Shown piece after piece: positions 30,708 through 35,156 of a stretch of DNA of 35,156 nucleotides (positions are counted from its first letter, which is position 1; each line of letters opens with the position of its first letter). This DNA comes from an uncultured Akkermansia sp. (GTDB lineage Bacteria > Verrucomicrobiota > Verrucomicrobiia > Verrucomicrobiales > Akkermansiaceae). The stretch lies in NCBI GenBank assembly GCA_947630815.1, contig CANRJD010000011.1, forward strand, positions 1-35,156, given 5' to 3'. The translations under genes and the position numbers were made by a program. The notes under the pieces are model-generated. The model worked only from the letters and a program-made list of their open reading frames with translations. It was not told the origin of the DNA and did no database searches.

Positions 30708-31124
30708 CTACTCGGGTTGAGTGCCAATGCAATGATGCCAAGCTTGAGGAATCCGGCAGGGACGTCCTTGGGGAGCCTGAACGAGCGCGAGACGCTGGCG
30801 GACCGTGACGCAGAGCTTATCATCCTCCGCGCGGCGAATCTCAAATGTAAAGTAAATGGAGGACTTTTCCACACTCTCAATGCCTCCCAGCACCCTCATC
30901 TCATCTGCCACGAAAGCGGGAGAGTGGTAGTGCACCTCATGACTCACAAGCACGCAATGCTTGTTCTCTTCCTTGGCTAAGCGAGCCCAATCGATGCCGA
31001 TGGCGGAGGACATTTTAGTACGGCATTCTTCCACCCAACGCAGGTAGGCCAAGTTGTGCACCACGCCTCCGCAATCGGTATCGTAGTACATCACTTGATA
31101 GGGGAGTACGAACAGAGCATTCAT
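30708..31124 (-). CDS. YbgC/4HBT-type acyl-CoA thioesterase
   Basis: VMYYDTDCGGVVHNLAYLRWVEECRT hotdog thioesterase motif; GRPCRIP tail. Confidence 0.88.
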   Translation of the reverse strand: MNALFVLPYQVMYYDTDCGGVVHNLAYLRWVEECRTKMSSAIGIDWARLAKEENKHCVLVSHEVHYHSPAFVADEMRVLGGIESVEKSSIYFTFEIRRAEDDKLCVTVRQRLALVQAPQGRPCRIPQAWHHCIGTQPE

Positions 31125-31143
31125 CGTGCGGGGAGAGAAAAGA

Positions 31144-31178
31144 GAAGCAGGGGAAAGCCACACGCTCTCCCCTGCTTC
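31144..31178 (-). terminator. Hairpin terminator downstream of the aminotransferase gene
   Basis: GAAGCAGGGGAAAGC...GCTCTCCCCTGCTTC; moderately T-rich on the minus strand (tctcttttctc). Confidence 0.65.
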
Positions 31179-31191
31179 CGTAAATGTTCAA

Positions 31192-32283
31192 TTAACCGAG
31201 GTGGAGGATGTCAACGATAGCGCTCGTCACTTCCTTCATATCGTCCATGGTGAGTTCGCCCATGTGAGCGATGCGGAAGGTCTTATCCTTCAGGTCGCCA
31301 TAGCCGTTGCCGATTTGCATGTTGCGCTCAGCCAAGGCCTTGTTTAATTCACCAACGGAAATGAGCTCATCTTTGCCCTTGGGATGGGAATCAATCACCG
31401 TGAGTGTCTTGGAGAGATACTTACGGTTCGGGTACACGCGGAAATACTCGTCCGCCCATGCACGTGTGAATTTGGCCATCTCCTCGTGGCGGGCGAATCG
31501 TGCCTCAATGCCTTCTTCATCCACGATGTGCACAAGTTGCTTGTCCAGCGCATACATCAGCGAAAGACACGGGGTCGAGGTGTACTGATAGTTTTTCTTG
31601 TCAATGAAATCCCAGAGGGTGCGCAAGTCAAAGTACAACCCACGGTTTTCCACCTTCTCGGTACGCTCATACGCCTTGCGACTCACAGCGCAGATCGCCA
31701 ACCCCGGGGGCAGCGCCAGCGCCTTCTGAGTGGAGGTGATCAGTACGTCAATTCCCAGCTTATCCGTTTCGATTTTGGATCCCACAGCAGAGGACACTGC
31801 ATCTACGCACCAAACCACATCCGGGTACTTCTTCATCACCTCGGCAATCTCCTCAACCGGGTTCTGCACGCCTGAAGAAGTTTCGTTGTGCGTCACTGTG
31901 ATGAGGTCATACTTACCGGTGGAAAGAGCGGCGTCGACCATCTCCGGTGTAGTGGGTTCGCCCATCGTGCTCGAGAATTTATCTGCGGGCACTCCGTTTG
32001 TTTTAGCCATTTTAAACCACTTGTCACCGAACGCCCCGATAGAGAATACCGCTGCCCGCTTTGCCGTGCAAGAGCGGATGGCTCCCTCCATGAGTCCGGA
32101 ACCGCTAGAGGTGGAAAGCAGGATACGGTTCTCAGTGAAGAGCACCTTCTGCATGTAGTCCGAGATGTGTTTTTGGAGTGCAGAAGCCGCCTTAGAGCGG
32201 TGGCTGATCATGGGGCCGCTCAGTTCCTTCAATATCGCATCCGACACGATGGTCGGTCCGGGGATAAATAATTTGATTGCCAT
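31192..32283 (-). CDS. Class-V aminotransferase (alanine/serine-glyoxylate type)
   Basis: LFIPGPTIVSDAILKELSGPMISHRSKA, VTHNETSSGVQNPVEEI, WCVDAVSSAVGSKIETDKLGIDVLITSTQKALALPPGLA. Confidence 0.9.
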   Translation of the reverse strand: MAIKLFIPGPTIVSDAILKELSGPMISHRSKAASALQKHISDYMQKVLFTENRILLSTSSGSGLMEGAIRSCTAKRAAVFSIGAFGDKWFKMAKTNGVPADKFSSTMGEPTTPEMVDAALSTGKYDLITVTHNETSSGVQNPVEEIAEVMKKYPDVVWCVDAVSSAVGSKIETDKLGIDVLITSTQKALALPPGLAICAVSRKAYERTEKVENRGLYFDLRTLWDFIDKKNYQYTSTPCLSLMYALDKQLVHIVDEEGIEARFARHEEMAKFTRAWADEYFRVYPNRKYLSKTLTVIDSHPKGKDELISVGELNKALAERNMQIGNGYGDLKDKTFRIAHMGELTMDDMKEVTSAIVDILHLG

Positions 32284-32404
32284 AGATAGAATGGATTTTA
32301 ACTGCTCATACTCTACCACCTCGCACACGCTTTGGCGAGCGTTTTTTTACGTCCGAATCAGCGAATTTTTCCATGCTCAGAAAAGGGAACGGAAGTGAAG
32401 AGCA

Positions 32405-34756
32405 TTATTCACCACTGCTCACTTCAAACAACCAAGTCAGTTCATCAGCATCGGTCATTTGCACCTCGCGCAGCACCAACTCTTTACCTGCTACGGCGGC
32501 GTCCTGCTGTTCCTGCAGCAAACGGGAGAACTCGGTGCGTGCTTCTTGGGTAAGTCGCTCGCAGAGGCAGAGTTGGATATCACGGAAATTGATGACCATG
32601 AGCTGCTCCATCACCTTAGGATCTACCTCAATGCGTGTTCCTTTGCCTGACACTCCTCCGCGGTGAGGCTTGGTCATATAGCTGAGCTCTTTTTCGCAGA
32701 ATGACGCAAACTTTTCATCCGCGAAGAGGTTGGCATATTGTCGGACGGCCTCGGCTCTTTTCTTCTCGGGAACCTCCAGTACGCGGTTGACGATGTAGTA
32801 AGTGCCGGCGAGGCTGTGAGGGTTGTGCTTTTTCTGGGCGCTGGAGCTGTGGGTATGATTGGCAAAGCGCAACATGCGGGCGATAACTTGTCGCCGAAGA
32901 TCATAGCGTATTTTGAGTTCAGGACTGTAGAAGATCATCCCTCCCCGTTCTTCTCCACGCGCGGGCAATCGGCAGAGCTGTGGGTCTTGCTCCACCAGTA
33001 CCACCTTGTTGCGTTTGGCCACCGCCGGCAGCCTCAGCAGGTCTTCTGCCGTGTAACTCACACTTCCTTTCAAATTTGACTCCCATTTTTTTGCCTGAGG
33101 AGAGGCGCTAAGGGAGAGTTTCTGCGGTTCACAGGTCAAGTGCTCCGGTGCAAGAGCGGCTAAATTGTCCGCTCCATTGGTCTTTGTTTTTTGCGAGCCG
33201 CCGATAGTTGGCATAGCAATCCGCAATTCCGGCAACAAGAGAACCTCGCCTGCTGTCGTACCCTCCTGATTGATTGGCAAACGCAGCGCCACGCTCTGTC
33301 CATTTTCATCCGTGATGCTGCGCAGAGTATCGTCTTTTGTGGTGATGGTAACCGTTCCCCCGGGCAGAGTTTCGCCTTGTGCGAGTAATCTCAGCTCCCA
33401 TTTTCCGGCTGCATCCCCTGGGCTTATGGTTGCGTAGTAAGCGCTGCCGTCCAGCTCGTGGGAGAGTGTATCCGCACGATCTGACTCGCTTGGGCGTAGG
33501 TGATATATGGTCACTGTCCCTGTATCGAGTCTGCTATTTGTGTCACCTAATAAAGGCTTGATACAACTTGGAACAGCTTGCCCAGTCAACACCGGTTTGA
33601 TTCTTCCGCGTACGTTTTTTTGCTCGATGGTTGTGGTTTCATCTGCGTGCGTCTGTGACGTGTTCTCCGGCGCAACGTCCTGCGGTTGCTCGGTTTTATT
33701 GAGTTTCTCCGCCTGAGCAAGTATGTCGTCCGCCTGCTCGATTAATTCATCACGATTGTGCCACACATAATACCCACATAATGCCACTCCGACGAGGATA
33801 AGAAGGGCCTCGCTCACCCTCAACAATTTTGATATCAAATGTTTTGTCTGGGGTGCACTCGGTTGGTCTCCTTCACCGGGTGTCGTGAAGGACTTATCCT
33901 CCACGTGCGGCGTCGTGGCAGGGGAGGGAGGCAACGGTTGCGAACTTGGAGGGGGCGGTCCATCAACCAATTTTTCCGTAACTTCAATGACAGGTATTCC
34001 GGACAGTGTGGCTTGTCGTTGCATACGGCTGCCTATAAATCCGAGCAGCTGCACCTGCGCTAGATCCATGAACTCTTCGCTGCTGTGAGTCGATATCGGT
34101 ATGCTCCAACTCAGGTCGCTGCGTAAGAAATCTGCCTCGTGAAGCAGACGCAGCATATCTGTCACAGGGGTACCGGCTGGAAGGGCGAGCATACAGGCTT
34201 CCTTGTACTGCGGCGTTTTGAGGAGAGCGGCAAAACGCTTGTGCCCGGTGTAGCGCTGCCATGTTGGTTGCACTTGCGCCTGCAAAGCCTCCTCAGCTTC
34301 TCTCCACTGCGGCAAGTTTTCATTTGTCAGCCATCGGGCTGCACCGCGCCAACTCTCTGCCCAGAATCCACTTAACTCCAGCACCAGTAAAACGCCCGCC
34401 GGCGTCAGTCTGTACGAGTTCTGCCAAAGACTACGCACTTCTTCTTCTGTGAGCACGAGAAAGTGCGCAATGTAATCTGCACTCGTCACACCGCCGCGTT
34501 GCGCCCAGCGTATGCTGCCAAATATGTGTTGCGTACCTTTGCTCGTAAAGTCGGGAAGGTAGAGAAATTGAGGCTCAAGGTCCATGCTCTTCTTCCCTAT
34601 CCCATTGCGAGCCAAACTTACCAGCTTGCTTTCCAGGGCAGGACTCATACGCGTTTTTCCGACCACAGCGTACCCCGGCCTGACAGCTCGACATATCCGT
34701 TGCACTAAGCTTCCGTGAACGGCTCGCGACTTCGTATAGATGAGCTGAGATGCCAT
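32405..34756 (-). CDS. Large single-TM protein, N-terminus resembling GTPase-associated (GAP1-N2-like) adaptor domains
   Basis: 783 aa. N-term MASQLIYTKSRAVHGSLVQRICRAVRPGYAVVGKTRMSPALESKLVSLARNG...GSIRWAQRGGVTSADYIAHFLVLTEEEV; TM ALLILVGVALCGYYVW. Confidence 0.6.
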   Translation of the reverse strand: MASQLIYTKSRAVHGSLVQRICRAVRPGYAVVGKTRMSPALESKLVSLARNGIGKKSMDLEPQFLYLPDFTSKGTQHIFGSIRWAQRGGVTSADYIAHFLVLTEEEVRSLWQNSYRLTPAGVLLVLELSGFWAESWRGAARWLTNENLPQWREAEEALQAQVQPTWQRYTGHKRFAALLKTPQYKEACMLALPAGTPVTDMLRLLHEADFLRSDLSWSIPISTHSSEEFMDLAQVQLLGFIGSRMQRQATLSGIPVIEVTEKLVDGPPPPSSQPLPPSPATTPHVEDKSFTTPGEGDQPSAPQTKHLISKLLRVSEALLILVGVALCGYYVWHNRDELIEQADDILAQAEKLNKTEQPQDVAPENTSQTHADETTTIEQKNVRGRIKPVLTGQAVPSCIKPLLGDTNSRLDTGTVTIYHLRPSESDRADTLSHELDGSAYYATISPGDAAGKWELRLLAQGETLPGGTVTITTKDDTLRSITDENGQSVALRLPINQEGTTAGEVLLLPELRIAMPTIGGSQKTKTNGADNLAALAPEHLTCEPQKLSLSASPQAKKWESNLKGSVSYTAEDLLRLPAVAKRNKVVLVEQDPQLCRLPARGEERGGMIFYSPELKIRYDLRRQVIARMLRFANHTHSSSAQKKHNPHSLAGTYYIVNRVLEVPEKKRAEAVRQYANLFADEKFASFCEKELSYMTKPHRGGVSGKGTRIEVDPKVMEQLMVINFRDIQLCLCERLTQEARTEFSRLLQEQQDAAVAGKELVLREVQMTDADELTWLFEVSSGE

Positions 34757-34762
34757 ATGCTC

Positions 34763-34791
34763 CTTTTAGCGAATTTTGCGTGTCTTGTCAA
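34763..34791 (-). promoter_or_regulatory. Promoter TTGACA-N17-TAAAAG, 6 nt before ATG
   Basis: -35 complement of 34786-34791, -10 complement of 34763-34768; G8 tract just upstream (34805-34812). Confidence 0.6.
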
Positions 34792-34816
34792 GATAGACTT
34801 CACGCCCCCCCCAGGG

Positions 34817-35156
34817 CAACCGCATTGGAAAATGCGGTTGCCTATGTACGATTTACGATTTACGATGTACGATTTATTAATAATGTGCGCGTTGCGCAGA
34901 TTTTTTTTGGATTATTAACGTATGTCGAGGGCTCTCTAGGGGCATCATCATGATGACCGCTAGACCAACCGCATTAGAAAATGCGGTTGCCTATGTACGA
35001 TTTACGATGTACGATGTACGATTTATTAAGAGTGTGCGCGTTGCGCGGATTTTTTTTGGATTATTAACGTATGTTGAGAGCTCTCTAGGGGCATCATCAT
35101 GATGACCGCTAGACCAACCGCATTAGAAAATGCGGTTGCCTATGTACGATTTACGA
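34817..35156 (+). repeat. Tandem array of a 149-bp unit (2.3 copies, runs off the window)
   Basis: caaccgcatt recurs at 34817, 34966 and 35115 (period exactly 149). Each unit has the hairpin, TACGAT-type tail, gcgcgttgcgc and tcatcatgatga palindrome. Confidence 0.93.

Noticed and set aside
30689-30880. Possible frameshift in the YbgC-like gene (alternate frame LPKDVPAGFLKLGIIALAL next to a C8 tract)
   Set aside because: The annotated frame ends with GRPCRIP, typical of the family, and the C8 tract lies after the stop codon, so slippage would not change the protein.
34817-35156. Tandem repeats considered as a CRISPR array
   Set aside because: The 149-bp unit is repeated end to end with no unique spacers; no cas genes present.

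Overview
This 35.2 kb bacterial chromosomal window mixes conserved housekeeping genes with a fast-evolving accessory layer. Housekeeping: dCMP deaminase-like, lysA, AI-2E-type permease, pfkB-type kinase, ligA, purN, DedA, lpxB, GH31 glycosidase plus a histidine kinase, HIT protein, rplS, YbgC-like thioesterase, class-V aminotransferase and a tRNA-Gln. Accessory: two large secreted ankyrin-repeat paralogs, a cluster of small secreted 'LEKGAIPFP' proteins inside a ~650 bp direct duplication, and a coiled-coil membrane protein. The lineage looks Verrucomicrobia/PVC-like, but the sequence alone does not prove it. Main observations: (1) Both ankyrin paralogs (ANK1, ANK2) carry a G8/C8 homopolymer between a conserved upstream ATG and the signal-peptide frame. 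In both, the present tract length puts that ATG out of frame, and the second paralog has no other ATG/GTG/TTG before its signal peptide. This is a candidate pair of independently phase-variable surface or secreted proteins. (2) At least ten genes have a sigma70-like -35/-10 pair whose -10 ends only 6-10 nt before the start codon, with no Shine-Dalgarno, suggesting widespread leaderless transcription. (3) A dispersed hairpin family (GGCAAACGCATT-TTCT-AATGCGTTTGCC) shows compensatory stem changes, is sometimes fused to a TACGAT-rich tail, and expands into an exact-period 149 bp tandem array at the right edge. One arm supplies the C-terminal codons of ANK1. (4) A 48-aa lipoprotein ORF missing from the track overlaps the next lipoprotein gene by ATGA. 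All calls come from reading the sequence; no database search was run.
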